Positions 26,730-36,468 of a stretch of 64,000 bases of DNA are shown piece after piece. Numbering within the stretch: the stretch's first letter is position 1; every line of letters starts with the position of its first letter. This DNA is from Candidatus Kapaibacterium sp. (GTDB taxonomy: Bacteria; Bacteroidota; Ignavibacteria; Kapaibacteriales; UBA2268), in the NCBI GenBank assembly GCA_013414795.1, contig CP058732.1, positions 980,501-1,044,500 on the forward strand, written 5' to 3'. A program made the translations under genes and the position numbers. The notes beneath the pieces were generated by a model. It was not told where the DNA came from. It did no database searches and saw only the letters and a program-made list of their open reading frames with translations.

Positions 26730-28487
26730 TCATTCGATATCAAGGAACTTACTGACTTCCTCGGCAGTTTCACATTTCAAAGCCTTTTTTAAAAGTTTCT
26801 TAGCATTATTTGAATCAATTTCCGAAATCCATTTCTTCACTTGCAACAGGTTTGGAATAGAAACACTAATTGTGTCGAAACCCAAGCCAACGAGTATCGA
26901 AGCGGCGGCAGGATGGGAAGCCAACTCACCACAAATTCCGACTTTTTTCTTGTATCGCTTTGCTTCGTCAATTGTGAATTTCATCAAAGCAAGAACAGAA
27001 GGGTGAAATGGTGAAAAGTAGGAACTGACGTGGGAATTGTCTCGGTCGGCAACAAGTGTGTATTGAGTTAAGTCGTTTGTACCAATGCTAAAGAAGTCTA
27101 CATATTTTGCAAAAACTCTGGTTTGAAGTGCCGCAGCAGGCGTTTCAATCATAATTCCAAATTTAACATCGGAGTCAAACTCAAAACCGTCCCGTGTTAA
27201 CTCTTCCTTGCATTCATTCAATAATTTCAAAGACTCGACAATTTCTTCGACAGTAGTAATCATTGGAAGCATAATTTGAATATTTTTTTCAATCGACGCT
27301 TTTAAAAAAGCACGAAGTTGAGCCTTGAAAAAGGCTCGGTTTGCAAGTAGATAGCGAATCCCTCGAAAGCCAAGCATTGGGTTTGCTTCGTTGTATGCAA
27401 ATAAAGACGGAAATTTGTCCCCCCCAAGGTCAAAAGCACGGAACGTAACAATCTTTGGATACATTTTGACCGCTACTTCGCTATAAATTTCGTATTGAAT
27501 TTGCTCGAATTCATCGAGGGTAAACTCGTGGTTGTAGAATTCATTTATTGGAACAAGATGTTCAGTTCGAACCAATCCAATGCCATCGGAATGGTACAAT
27601 TCTGGTTCGTCGAGTTCTTGTCGAAAATTCAAATTGGCTTGCAACTCGACTTTCGTTCCGTCTTTTGTTTGTGTTGGAAGATATAGGATTTCCCCAAGTT
27701 CTTTTTGAATCTGGCTTTCATCTTCAATTTTTGCTTTAAAATCCTCGAGTGTTTTCTCTGTAGGATTGACTATTATTATGCCTTTGTACCCATCGATAAG
27801 AACCTCGTCCCCGTCCTTCAAAAATTTAGTAGCGTTTGGAACGCTTATAACGGATGGAATTCTAAATGAACGAGCAAGAATCGAGCAATGAGTGGTAACC
27901 CCACCCATTTCAATAATAAAGCCAGCAACTTTCTTTTCCTTGAAAGCAATTACTTGGTCGGCTGATAGGCTGGAAGCAACAACAACTGATCCTTCTGGAA
28001 CCGAACTGGTCAGTTTCTTATTTATCAACAATTCCAGAAGCCTGTTTCTAATTTGGCTTAATTCCAAAGCCCTTTCTCGAATAAGTTTGCTTTTGATAAG
28101 AAGCAATTGATTTTCAAACTTTTGGAAAGTTTTTAAAACAGAATATTCAGCAGATTTCCCAGAATCAATAAGCCTTTTCACATTTTCGTGAATATCTGGG
28201 TCGTGAAGTATTAATTTTATCGACTCAATCATATCCAGGGCAACTGGATTCTGCCCATCGATTTTTTGGGAGTAACTGACAAGTTCGTTCTCGTAGTCCT
28301 CAATCGTTTGAAAAAACCTTTTTAATTCGTCTTCTTTAGATGTATTTACTTCTGTATGATTGGAATTGTTAAATGTCAAATCTTTAATGATGAATGCCTT
28401 GCCAATGGCGTAGCCTTTGGAGGCGGGAATTCCTTTTAAAACAGTTTCATTTAAAGCGAGTGAATACTTAGTCTTTCCCATAACCAT
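26730..28487 (-). CDS. ptsI: Phosphoenolpyruvate-protein phosphotransferase (enzyme I)
   Basis: Enzyme I of the phosphotransferase system moves phosphate from PEP to HPr. It has 585 residues, the usual length. The active-site His lies in GGVTTHCSILARS; the PEP-binding barrel shows FRAFDLGGDKFPS and FSIGTNDLTQYTL. The catalytic Cys is in KVGICGELASHP. ATG 28487 overlaps the ptsH stop (TGATG). No EIIA, EIIB or EIIC gene lies in the window, which suggests a regulatory rather than transport use here. Confidence 0.96.
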   Translation of the reverse strand: MVMGKTKYSLALNETVLKGIPASKGYAIGKAFIIKDLTFNNSNHTEVNTSKEDELKRFFQTIEDYENELVSYSQKIDGQNPVALDMIESIKLILHDPDIHENVKRLIDSGKSAEYSVLKTFQKFENQLLLIKSKLIRERALELSQIRNRLLELLINKKLTSSVPEGSVVVASSLSADQVIAFKEKKVAGFIIEMGGVTTHCSILARSFRIPSVISVPNATKFLKDGDEVLIDGYKGIIIVNPTEKTLEDFKAKIEDESQIQKELGEILYLPTQTKDGTKVELQANLNFRQELDEPELYHSDGIGLVRTEHLVPINEFYNHEFTLDEFEQIQYEIYSEVAVKMYPKIVTFRAFDLGGDKFPSLFAYNEANPMLGFRGIRYLLANRAFFKAQLRAFLKASIEKNIQIMLPMITTVEEIVESLKLLNECKEELTRDGFEFDSDVKFGIMIETPAAALQTRVFAKYVDFFSIGTNDLTQYTLVADRDNSHVSSYFSPFHPSVLALMKFTIDEAKRYKKKVGICGELASHPAAASILVGLGFDTISVSIPNLLQVKKWISEIDSNNAKKLLKKALKCETAEEVSKFLDIE

Positions 28488-28753
28488 CAAATCTCATCAA
28501 ATCCTCGTTTAAAAAGTTCTCGCAGTTCTTTAACAGCGTTTTCTTCATCTTCCCCTTCGGCAACAATTTTAACTTTTGTACCTTGTGGGGCGGGAAGAGT
28601 CATAAGCCCAATAATACTTTTTGCATTAACAGTATAGCCATCAACTTCAAGCAGAATTTTAGATTTGAAACGGGATGCCACCTTTACAATTTCTGCCGCT
28701 GGTCGAGTATGCATTCCAGCAGGATTTATAACTTCAACAATCTCGGAAATCAT
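28487..28753 (-). CDS. ptsH: Phosphocarrier protein HPr
   Basis: An 88-residue phosphocarrier. His15 lies in PAGMHTRPAAE, the site phosphorylated by enzyme I. Ser46 lies in NAKSIIGLMTL, the position phosphorylated by HPr kinase where present. The gene overlaps ptsI by 1 nt. No HPr kinase or EII genes are seen nearby. Confidence 0.95.
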   Translation of the reverse strand: MISEIVEVINPAGMHTRPAAEIVKVASRFKSKILLEVDGYTVNAKSIIGLMTLPAPQGTKVKIVAEGEDEENAVKELRELFKRGFDEI

Positions 28754-28921
28754 TGCTTTTACATCATTCTGAACTACAAAATTACATAAATTTTTGAAAA
28801 ATCAATAATTATACCAAATCAAGAAGTTTATCTATTTTAGCAGATACAAAAAGCATTTTACGATTTTTTTTCACTACTATTGCACGAAAAGACAAATCAA
28901 TTTTCCTAATTCCAGGAAAAC

Positions 28922-28951
28922 AAAAAAAGGGCAGTTGTTTAAACTGCCCTT
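28922..28951 (-). terminator. Rho-independent terminator of the 655-residue T9SS gene
   Basis: A perfect 10-bp stem (28927-28936 with 28942-28951) and 5-nt loop is followed on the minus strand by seven T residues. It lies 24 nt past the stop of the gene at 28975-30942. Confidence 0.85.
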
Positions 28952-28974
28952 CTTTATTTTGTATCGTCTTGTTG

Positions 28975-30942
28975 CTATTTCACGACGGAAAGTTGTTTGG
29001 TAAAAGAAACACCAGCACTTGTGGATAATTTGTAGTAATAGGCACCAGAGGACAAATCTTTGGTTTGCAACATTACAGCGTGAACGCCAGCAGAAGCAAA
29101 GCCTTCGTACAATGTTCTTACTTTGTTTCCTAATGCATCAAACAACTCTAATTTGATGTTCATTGGTTTATCCAAAACGAACCCAATTTCGGCGTAATCC
29201 CCAACTACTGGATTGGGTTGAGCCTCTTTAAGATAGAAATTGGGATTGGTCGGTTGTTCAACCTTTCCAGGCGTACCAATTAAGTTGACAAGGGTGAAAA
29301 GTACATCCTGGGGCGTGTCGATAATCAATTGTTGCACAAAATTGGGATAGGAAAGTCTCGGGTTGTTCGGATTTGACGATTGAATTGGTCGAGTTCGTTC
29401 CATAACTAAAGGAATTTTGTCGAGCGAGGGCACAACACTAGGAATCCAAGTAACTCTATTGTACACAGTGTCATTTGTTACATTAATAGGTGTAGACCAG
29501 AAGAATTGATTTCTTTCTCGATAAGCGAAGAAAACATCATTTGTCGGTAATGTATCAAGTACTTGTGCACCATCGGCAATAGTAACTGGCGGATTGATTA
29601 CTATGGCTTTATCAATGAAATCCAACCACTTTAGAACTACATACTTGCCATCTTCGGTTTTTGCGGCTTGCATTTCAATGCCCATAAAACTTCGGGAAAG
29701 TGAGTCTTTTATAGCATCTGGGGTAGAATTAACGTCGGTAATAATTATTGGAGAAAGGGTAGTCCAATCGGCAACCTTATTAATAGACCAAAGACCACCA
29801 CTATAGTTTGCCTCGATTATATGGGCAGCAATTAAATTTTGCCCACTTAGAATTGCAACCCGAGTGAAAATGCTGTATTCATCTGGACCAAGTACAACCA
29901 TAGGATTTGGGTCGTAAGCAAGAGCAATAAATCCTTGCGTTCCACCCCAGGTGATGTAATAATCATTTAAAGTGCTAACGGGCATAGGCTGGAATTCACT
30001 CCAAGTTACCCCATAATCTTCCGACTTTGAAACTCCTGGTACACGGTCACCATCTCCAACATTTGGTTGGAAGAAATTGCAAACACCAGCATAAACCGCA
30101 CCCTGGTCGTCAACGTCCAACATAATATTGGCGTTGTATGTGGAAGTCAATTCAGTAGAACTTCTGAATTTCGAAAGAGCCCAGGCTGTCGGGCAACCTT
30201 GGAAAAGAAAGTCGTAATCGCTTAAACTGAAAGAAGAAAATCCGTACTGCCCATATTGAGTAGTTTCAGAATTAGTCAACATACCAACGTTGAAAGCAAA
30301 ACTACCATCGTTAGTGTTGAGCGAGGCAGCCCTGGTTGTCCACCATCGGTATCCAGCAAGATTTCCAGGATAGAGAAAATCGATGCTTTCATTTCCATTT
30401 GGTGTGGAGATTGTATATAATCCACCACTCCAGGGATATTCTCCAGCAAGGTTCTTTCTTGCAAATGGTGCATAGACTAAATATGATAAAGAATTAACAT
30501 CGGAACTTTTATTTGGATTCATAATTGCAACGGAAGGTAGAACGGGAACATCCCCAACCTTTGAAAAAACTCCTTTTGTGCTCCAAGTTTGACCATAGTT
30601 GGTCGAAATATATAAAGTGATTGTTCCAGCAAGGTCATTACCCGATTGACCAAAATTTGAAATTGCAACAACAAATGCTTTCGAATATGGGTCGTAGGCA
30701 ACAGGTGTAGTAAATCCAAACAAACTCCATTGAGCACCAATAACTTGAGTGAGAACACGGTATGAAAGATTTGGCTCGTCAGAACCTGATTTTGAGTCGA
30801 ATAGCAAACCATCTTGCAGTTTAATGGTTTTCAAAGGTTGCGGTGAATCGGTCATTTGCGATTGAAAAACGTTTCCAATTTGCGAATAAGCCAAGATTGG
30901 AAAAACGACTAATAATGCAAATAGCGTTGTTAACTTTTTCAT
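28975..30942 (-). CDS. Secreted T9SS protein, beta-propeller-like, function unknown
   Basis: A 655-residue protein with a signal peptide (MKKLTTLFALLVVFPILAYSQ). The body is rich in Gly-Trp-Ser-Asn beta strands with Asp-box-like pieces (STNYGQTWS, SEDYGVTWSEF), so a sialidase-type propeller is likely. The last 85 residues are a T9SS sorting domain: AQPNPVVGDYAEIGF, LELFDALGNKVRTL, and SSGAYYYKLSTS. It stands alone with its own terminator. The ribosome site GGAGG lies just before ATG 30942. I do not recognise a specific function. Confidence 0.8.
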   Translation of the reverse strand: MKKLTTLFALLVVFPILAYSQIGNVFQSQMTDSPQPLKTIKLQDGLLFDSKSGSDEPNLSYRVLTQVIGAQWSLFGFTTPVAYDPYSKAFVVAISNFGQSGNDLAGTITLYISTNYGQTWSTKGVFSKVGDVPVLPSVAIMNPNKSSDVNSLSYLVYAPFARKNLAGEYPWSGGLYTISTPNGNESIDFLYPGNLAGYRWWTTRAASLNTNDGSFAFNVGMLTNSETTQYGQYGFSSFSLSDYDFLFQGCPTAWALSKFRSSTELTSTYNANIMLDVDDQGAVYAGVCNFFQPNVGDGDRVPGVSKSEDYGVTWSEFQPMPVSTLNDYYITWGGTQGFIALAYDPNPMVVLGPDEYSIFTRVAILSGQNLIAAHIIEANYSGGLWSINKVADWTTLSPIIITDVNSTPDAIKDSLSRSFMGIEMQAAKTEDGKYVVLKWLDFIDKAIVINPPVTIADGAQVLDTLPTNDVFFAYRERNQFFWSTPINVTNDTVYNRVTWIPSVVPSLDKIPLVMERTRPIQSSNPNNPRLSYPNFVQQLIIDTPQDVLFTLVNLIGTPGKVEQPTNPNFYLKEAQPNPVVGDYAEIGFVLDKPMNIKLELFDALGNKVRTLYEGFASAGVHAVMLQTKDLSSGAYYYKLSTSAGVSFTKQLSVVK

Positions 30943-31011
30943 TTTACCTCCTTAAACAAATTAATTTTCTTAAAAAACAAAACTAACAAATTATTAACAA
31001 AAAATTGGCTT

Positions 31012-31050
31012 AAAAAAATACCCTAGGTGGGTTTCCCCAACCAAGGGCTA
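31012..31050 (-). terminator. Rho-independent terminator of the FN3-repeat gene
   Basis: An imperfect GC-rich stem of about 11 bp with a GAAA-like loop is followed on the minus strand by TATTTTTTT. It lies 8 nt after the stop of the gene at 31058-33646. Confidence 0.75.
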
Positions 31051-31057
31051 AATAAAT

Positions 31058-33646
31058 TTAAATAAGCACTTTAATTACATAAACTTTTCCTTGGACATTA
31101 ATTTGTAAAAAGTAAATACCAGAAGACAAATCGGCACAAGATATGTTTATGTTTTTTTCACTTTTTACGAATTCAGAGAAAACTTTTCGACCGTATAAAT
31201 CGAACATTTGCACAAGGGAACCAGTTAATTCTTGATTGGGCGAAGAAATTACAAGCAATTTGTCTTGCATATTATACGAAACAAAGAATATCGAGGAGGC
31301 ATCCTCTACTTTTGAAACCATTGTTCTAAACCACCAGGTTTCGGACCAAGGCGTCGAACCAGCGGGATTGTATGCACGAACATGCCAGAAGTACTTGGTG
31401 TCGTATTCCAACCCAGTCAAATATTTATTAGGCAAAAGTAAAGTGCTATCGTCCACTACTAAACTCGATTGGAGGAAGTTTTCATCTGTTGCAACTTGAA
31501 GATGATAAAATTCTGCATATTGAACTGGATTCCAAATTAAACTTAAAGGAACACCAACACCATTGGATTCGTTTGGTGGAATCGAAAGATATACAGGACC
31601 TTGCGGGACAGGTGGTTGTGTTCTAAACCGCCAAATTGGAGACCAATTGCTCGTCGTTGAATCGTTATATGCAAGAACACGCCAGAAATATTCACTCATT
31701 GGTTTCAAATCTTGAACTTGATAAACCGTATCGCTTATGTTCACAAAATCGTAAATAATTTGGCTGAATTGCAAATCAGAAGCAAGTTGAAGTTGGTAGA
31801 ATTTTGCTCTTGGGACTGCCGACCAAACAAATGTTAATGTTGTGGGTTGATTATCTGTATTATTTTCTGGATAAATCAAGGTCGGTATTTCCAAAGGATT
31901 TGGACCAGTTGTAAATTGAAAAACGTTCGACCAATTGCTTGTATCCTCGGAATTTATTGCACGCACTCGCCAGTAGTATGTCGTATTTGGCTCAAAGTCT
32001 TCGATTGTAACACCATTCGTATTCAATCCCACTCGCCCTTTGAAAATCGAACTAAATTGTGCATCCTTGGAAATGTGGATTTCAAACTTTTGCCAGCCTT
32101 CCGGTTTGTCCCATTCAAAAGTAATCTTCAGCGGCATTTTGGTGGCATTGTTCGCAGGAAATACCAAGTTGGGCTTTTGCAATCTTGTAACAAAATATTG
32201 TGGTTGCGACCAGTCGGAAATGCAATAAGCATCGGAAGCACGCAACCGCCACCAATATTTTGTTCTGAATCGAGGCAGTTTCAATGTCAATGTATCGGTT
32301 GTCAATCCTTTTAAATCGTAAACTCTGTGCAATAGCAAATTGAAATTGTTAGTATCGGACACTTGCAATTCAAAAGTGCTAAAATCGATATCACGCTTCC
32401 AAACAAATTTAACAGTAATTGATGTTTCCTCTCCATTTGCTGGGCTTATATGTTTCGGTGGAGCATACGTCGTTTGAAAACGCATAACATCGGACCAAAG
32501 ACCAGTGTTCTGATTATCTTCTGCACGCACTCGCCAACTGTAATATTGAAGACTTTTCTCAAAGTAATAGGTGAATTGTCGTGCATTAATAAGAGTGTCG
32601 ATCACGAGTTTCCTCAAATCAAAACTATCGGATTCGGCAACCTGCAAACGATATTTTGTTGCACCGTAAACTGCATCCCACTTCAATGTAACATTGTTTG
32701 ATAGGCAAAAAGTATCCAATGGTGGATACAAATTTTCGGGCTTTGAATACGCAGTTAAAAATGTTCTAACGGGTGAAAATTCAGTTTCACAATCGGGATA
32801 AACTGCTTTAACTCGCCAATAGTATCTTGTATTGTAATCAGTTATTGTTTTTGTCAGGTTCTTATTCGAGACAATTTCGTCGTAGACGATTAAGTTAAAT
32901 GTGGGGTCGGTTGTTATTTGTAGATTATAGGAATTAGCATTAATTGGGACATTCCAAGCAAAAGCGATATCGCCCCAAACGGAAGTCAAAGAATCGGCTG
33001 GTTGCAACAATGTGGGTGGTGTTCTGTTGGTTTTAAATGAGTCGACTATTGAATAGTATGTGGTACAGCCATAATTGGTAGTCGCAGAAACACGCCAGAA
33101 ATATTTTGTATCCCAATTCGGCACTTTAATATCCGCTTGGGTAGAGGATACAACAGTGTCCTTGACCAAAGTTAAAAAGAATTCATTGGTGGAAATTTGT
33201 ACTCGATAACTTTGTGCATTGTTTACTGGCGACCATCGAAAATGTACATTTAAAGGATTGCAACTGGAATTGCTCGAAGGTTCAATCGTTGATGGTGGAA
33301 ATGGCATAGTTGTAAATGTCCAGATAGCAGATGAATCTAATTGCAGAGGATTGGGATTGACAACAACCAAAACTCGCCAGTAGTATTGAACATTTGCTCC
33401 AGGCAAATTTACAGTTACCGATGTTGTTGTAAGCATTGAGGTATCCAGTATCGGATTGGATAAATCGGGATATGTTGAAACTCGAAGTGCATATGAACGA
33501 GCACCACCTGGATAAGGCTCCCAAACAAATTCGACAGAAACATCCTGACAGCGAAAATTGTTTGGCGGGGAAACCAGGTTCACCGTAGCAAATGTAAATT
33601 GCGTCGCAGTCAGAAAAAATAGCAATAAAAAAATAGTTCTACGCAT
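31058..33646 (-). CDS. Secreted protein with eight FN3-like repeats and T9SS domain
   Basis: An 862-residue exported protein: signal peptide (MRRTIFLLLFFLTATQFTFA), then eight tandem FN3-like modules of about 90 residues. Each begins with a P-x-L-x-x-P-pattern strand such as PTLLQPADS or PNLVFPANN, and ends in YYWRVRA or FWRV followed by WS. The last 85 residues are a T9SS sorting domain with VQMFDLYGRKVFSE and LSSGIYFLQINVQG. No catalytic domain is seen, so a structural or adhesive surface role is likely. The modules resemble those of the ASST/FN3 protein at 8.7-12.1 kb. Confidence 0.85.
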   Translation of the reverse strand: MRRTIFLLLFFLTATQFTFATVNLVSPPNNFRCQDVSVEFVWEPYPGGARSYALRVSTYPDLSNPILDTSMLTTTSVTVNLPGANVQYYWRVLVVVNPNPLQLDSSAIWTFTTMPFPPSTIEPSSNSSCNPLNVHFRWSPVNNAQSYRVQISTNEFFLTLVKDTVVSSTQADIKVPNWDTKYFWRVSATTNYGCTTYYSIVDSFKTNRTPPTLLQPADSLTSVWGDIAFAWNVPINANSYNLQITTDPTFNLIVYDEIVSNKNLTKTITDYNTRYYWRVKAVYPDCETEFSPVRTFLTAYSKPENLYPPLDTFCLSNNVTLKWDAVYGATKYRLQVAESDSFDLRKLVIDTLINARQFTYYFEKSLQYYSWRVRAEDNQNTGLWSDVMRFQTTYAPPKHISPANGEETSITVKFVWKRDIDFSTFELQVSDTNNFNLLLHRVYDLKGLTTDTLTLKLPRFRTKYWWRLRASDAYCISDWSQPQYFVTRLQKPNLVFPANNATKMPLKITFEWDKPEGWQKFEIHISKDAQFSSIFKGRVGLNTNGVTIEDFEPNTTYYWRVRAINSEDTSNWSNVFQFTTGPNPLEIPTLIYPENNTDNQPTTLTFVWSAVPRAKFYQLQLASDLQFSQIIYDFVNISDTVYQVQDLKPMSEYFWRVLAYNDSTTSNWSPIWRFRTQPPVPQGPVYLSIPPNESNGVGVPLSLIWNPVQYAEFYHLQVATDENFLQSSLVVDDSTLLLPNKYLTGLEYDTKYFWHVRAYNPAGSTPWSETWWFRTMVSKVEDASSIFFVSYNMQDKLLVISSPNQELTGSLVQMFDLYGRKVFSEFVKSEKNINISCADLSSGIYFLQINVQGKVYVIKVLI

Positions 33647-33942
33647 AATCTAACCCAAAAGTTAAACTAAATATCAAATTAAACTTGCTAAATTATGAAA
33701 TTTTAAATAAATATAACAAGAAAAATCCTAAAAAAGTTACAAGCAATGCAGATTTAAATAACAACAAATAATTAACAAGAGAATTATAATCAATGAGGAA
33801 TTAATAAAAGTTTTACAAAGATGGCGAAATTTCTTATGTAAAATCTTATGTTTGGGTTATTTTATTAAAAGTGCTTTAAAAATTGATGAACAATTTTTTC
33901 CAGATACCGCCCCATTTCAAAAAATGCATTGCAGATTGGAAG

Positions 33943-34152
33943 TCATAATATAATAGATTGTAAACCAAACATTCGGGAAAAAACAAGAAGTTCACAACCA
34001 CTGATGTTATATATTACGCTCCCTTGGAACAAACATTTCCAAAGATACGAGCGAGTATGTTCACATACCAAAAAATTTGGATTCGAATAAAAAATATATC
34101 GCAAAATGAAAATTTTACCCAAGATTAGCCAAACAGTACTGAGGTCAAACAT
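33943..34152 (-). repeat. Possible degenerate fourth copy of the module repeat
   Basis: In the 540-bp gap between the FN3-repeat gene and the TlpA-like gene, the minus strand reads GSVIYNISGCELL where the three clear repeats read GSVYFENHICCSV or similar. The plus strand shares a loosely matching stretch around GAGCGAGTATGTT. The poly-C core is absent. Elsewhere this gap is AT-rich with no other signal I can see. Confidence 0.3.
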
Positions 34153-34187
34153 TTGTAATTTTCAAGAAATTACTACTCGATATAAAC

Positions 34188-36020
34188 TTAATCTAAACTT
34201 GCAAATATCCGATTCCAATTAATACCTTCCCCAGGATATCCATCAATTAAATTGACAATGTAGTTTTTTGAATTAACGATTAAAACTTTTGGAACCGCAT
34301 TATCTAAATTGAATAGATTTTGTAATGATCGTGGATTTGTAATAACTTTTGCATTAAAATATGAATAAATCCATAAACCTTTAAGCTTATCAGCATTTTC
34401 AAGAGAAATTAAAAATATTTTAATTTTCTTATTTTCAATTATTGATTTAACCTTAGCTAAAGTATTGAAGACTTTTTCACAACCCGAGCATTCTGTTGAA
34501 AAGAAAATAAAAAGCTTTGGTTGATGGACGTCCGAAATTACTTCTTTAGTTCCGTCTGAATATTCAATCAATAGGTCATTAAAACTTATTCTTGTTTGTG
34601 GCAAAGAAAATCTTTTATTCAAATTTTTTAAGTAAAAAGCGATATTTTTCCCACCATATTTATTTTCTAATAATTTAGTTAAGTTTTGATATGGTAGGTC
34701 GAAAACATTTTTCAAAAACAAATTTGAAACAAAATAATATTTTATGGCAGAATCATTTTCATTTTTTCTTTCATATAGCTCCCCAATGGATAAATAAAAA
34801 AGACCTTTTGAAATTAAGTTTTTGTCAATTTTTTCAACCAATTCTTTTAAAAGATTTATACTAGTTTCATAATCGTTCGAAAAAATAGCATATCTTTTTA
34901 TTGGTTCGGTAATTAAACCAATTCCATTGTAAAGAGAATGAAAATTGTCTTGAAGATTGTAGTAAGCATCTTCATCAGAAAAATACCTCAAATAATCTTT
35001 GGTGAGTTTTTGTATTAAGAATTTAAGGGGAACGATAGAATCGGGAAGGAATTTTGTACAAAGCAAACTTGCTTTATTCAAAAGTATTTCGTACGAAGAA
35101 TCTTTTTGCAACCATCTATTTATTGTACTAATTGCAAGGGAAGGTCTAACTTTCTTTGGATCATCAACAAGGGTACCACTCGTAATAAGCGAGTGGACCG
35201 AATGGGAGTATGGATTGTATTTAATAATATTTTCCAAAATTTTTGATATACTGGCACTGTCCCGTTCAAAGTTCCTGATTAACATCTTAACAAAAAGACC
35301 CGATACTTCCCAATTATTCATAATAGGAGAAAACTTTAATTTCATAGCCAAGTTTTTAAGCATTTCTCCGTGCTCGGAGTAATTCATTATTATAGAATTT
35401 CCAACTAATTTAATAATGTCAATTTCAGGGGAATTGTTTAGCAAAGCTATTTCTTTTAGTTGCTTCATTATGGAGTCTTTTTTAATAATATTATTTTGTT
35501 CTTCGAAAGCCCACCTTACAATAAATATCGAATAATTTTCTGGGTAAAGTCGACGTTCATCATAAAAGAATTTTATGTATTCCTCTTTTGTAGAATTTAA
35601 AAGAGCGATAGAATTTGCTCCATACTCTGGTTTTCGTGAATCTATGTAAACAGGTAATCTCACAGAATATGGACAACTTAAATTAGTAAAAGGGGTTGAC
35701 AGCGAAATATGTACCCAGGATGTTTTCTTTGGAATACTCAGTTTGCCCCTAAAGTGTATGCTATCAACTTTTTCTAATTTAATAATCGTATCACGAAATG
35801 AACCCTCTCTATCAAAGTAATATATTACTTCCATATAATATTTATTCGAGTTCAAGTTTTGTGTTTTCCAAATCACTTCGTAATTATTTCCTTGGATTAA
35901 TCTACTCCCTTTTTTTATTACCAACCAATCACCAATGTGATAATCAGAAAAGTCCATATCTTTCGTGCAAGAACTACCCAAAAAGAGAATTAGCAACAAT
36001 AGTAAAAATTTTAAATACAT
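34188..36020 (-). CDS. Lipoprotein with C-terminal thioredoxin-like (TlpA) domain
   Basis: A 610-residue lipoprotein: signal MYLKFLLLLLILFLGSSC with a lipobox Cys at residue 18. The middle 400 residues are helix-rich and unrecognised. The C-terminal part is a thioredoxin-like fold with FSTECSGCEKVF, a CxxC pair about 100 residues from the end, and the cis-Pro region AVPKVLIV. The start at 36020 has a GGAGG ribosome site; the frame upstream of it contains a hairpin and is not coding. It follows the small exported gene of module A. It may act on disulfides of exported Cys-rich neighbours, an inference from position. Confidence 0.75.
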   Translation of the reverse strand: MYLKFLLLLLILFLGSSCTKDMDFSDYHIGDWLVIKKGSRLIQGNNYEVIWKTQNLNSNKYYMEVIYYFDREGSFRDTIIKLEKVDSIHFRGKLSIPKKTSWVHISLSTPFTNLSCPYSVRLPVYIDSRKPEYGANSIALLNSTKEEYIKFFYDERRLYPENYSIFIVRWAFEEQNNIIKKDSIMKQLKEIALLNNSPEIDIIKLVGNSIIMNYSEHGEMLKNLAMKLKFSPIMNNWEVSGLFVKMLIRNFERDSASISKILENIIKYNPYSHSVHSLITSGTLVDDPKKVRPSLAISTINRWLQKDSSYEILLNKASLLCTKFLPDSIVPLKFLIQKLTKDYLRYFSDEDAYYNLQDNFHSLYNGIGLITEPIKRYAIFSNDYETSINLLKELVEKIDKNLISKGLFYLSIGELYERKNENDSAIKYYFVSNLFLKNVFDLPYQNLTKLLENKYGGKNIAFYLKNLNKRFSLPQTRISFNDLLIEYSDGTKEVISDVHQPKLFIFFSTECSGCEKVFNTLAKVKSIIENKKIKIFLISLENADKLKGLWIYSYFNAKVITNPRSLQNLFNLDNAVPKVLIVNSKNYIVNLIDGYPGEGINWNRIFASLD

Positions 36021-36053
36021 TTTAACCTCCAAAATTGTTTTCATTAATGTAGT

Positions 36054-36082
36054 AGAGTAGGGGCTGTTGCAACCCCTACTCT
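36054..36082 (-). other. Intercistronic hairpin in module A
   Basis: A perfect 10-bp stem (36054-36063 with 36073-36082) with a 9-nt loop sits between the small exported gene and the TlpA-like lipoprotein gene. There is no T run on the minus strand, so it may be an mRNA-processing or stability element rather than a terminator. Confidence 0.6.
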
Positions 36083-36090
36083 CGTAGTTT

Positions 36091-36444
36091 CTAATTTTGT
36101 TCATATTTGCCTGTTATTGGATTGTACGTTGGAATTTCACCAACACCGTAAATTGATTCCCATCCCTCAGGTGGATCAGGTACCCAGGTAATACCAAACC
36201 ACCAAGTTAACCAGTCATAACAATGACATTCGAAGCCTGGTAATCCGCATTGACCTTGCCCCCATAGTAAGTTCCCATCATTGTCATAATACCTTGAAAT
36301 CTCGTACCATTTCATTGTGCATACACCAAAATAAGGATTAATATCTATTCTCCAACTTGCACCCTCGGGAACAAAGTCGGGAGTTCTACTGTTAAGCAAT
36401 AAACTTCCAAAGAAGAATAACAATATTAAAACTGTCTTTTTCAT
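36091..36444 (-). CDS. Small exported protein, unknown function (module A)
   Basis: A 117-residue protein with a signal peptide (MKKTVLILLFFFGSLLLNS). The mature part has four Cys (FGVCTMKWYEI, QCGLPGFECHCYDW) and many Trp and Tyr, ending PITGKYEQN. No family recognised. ATG 36444 has AAGGAG 7 nt upstream and a TAnnTTTG box 25 nt upstream at 36469-36476. It heads module A, behind repeat copy 1, and lies before the TlpA-like lipoprotein gene. Confidence 0.7.
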   Translation of the reverse strand: MKKTVLILLFFFGSLLLNSRTPDFVPEGASWRIDINPYFGVCTMKWYEISRYYDNDGNLLWGQGQCGLPGFECHCYDWLTWWFGITWVPDPPEGWESIYGVGEIPTYNPITGKYEQN

Positions 36445-36468
36445 TCTTCTTCTCCTTAAATTTTCAAA

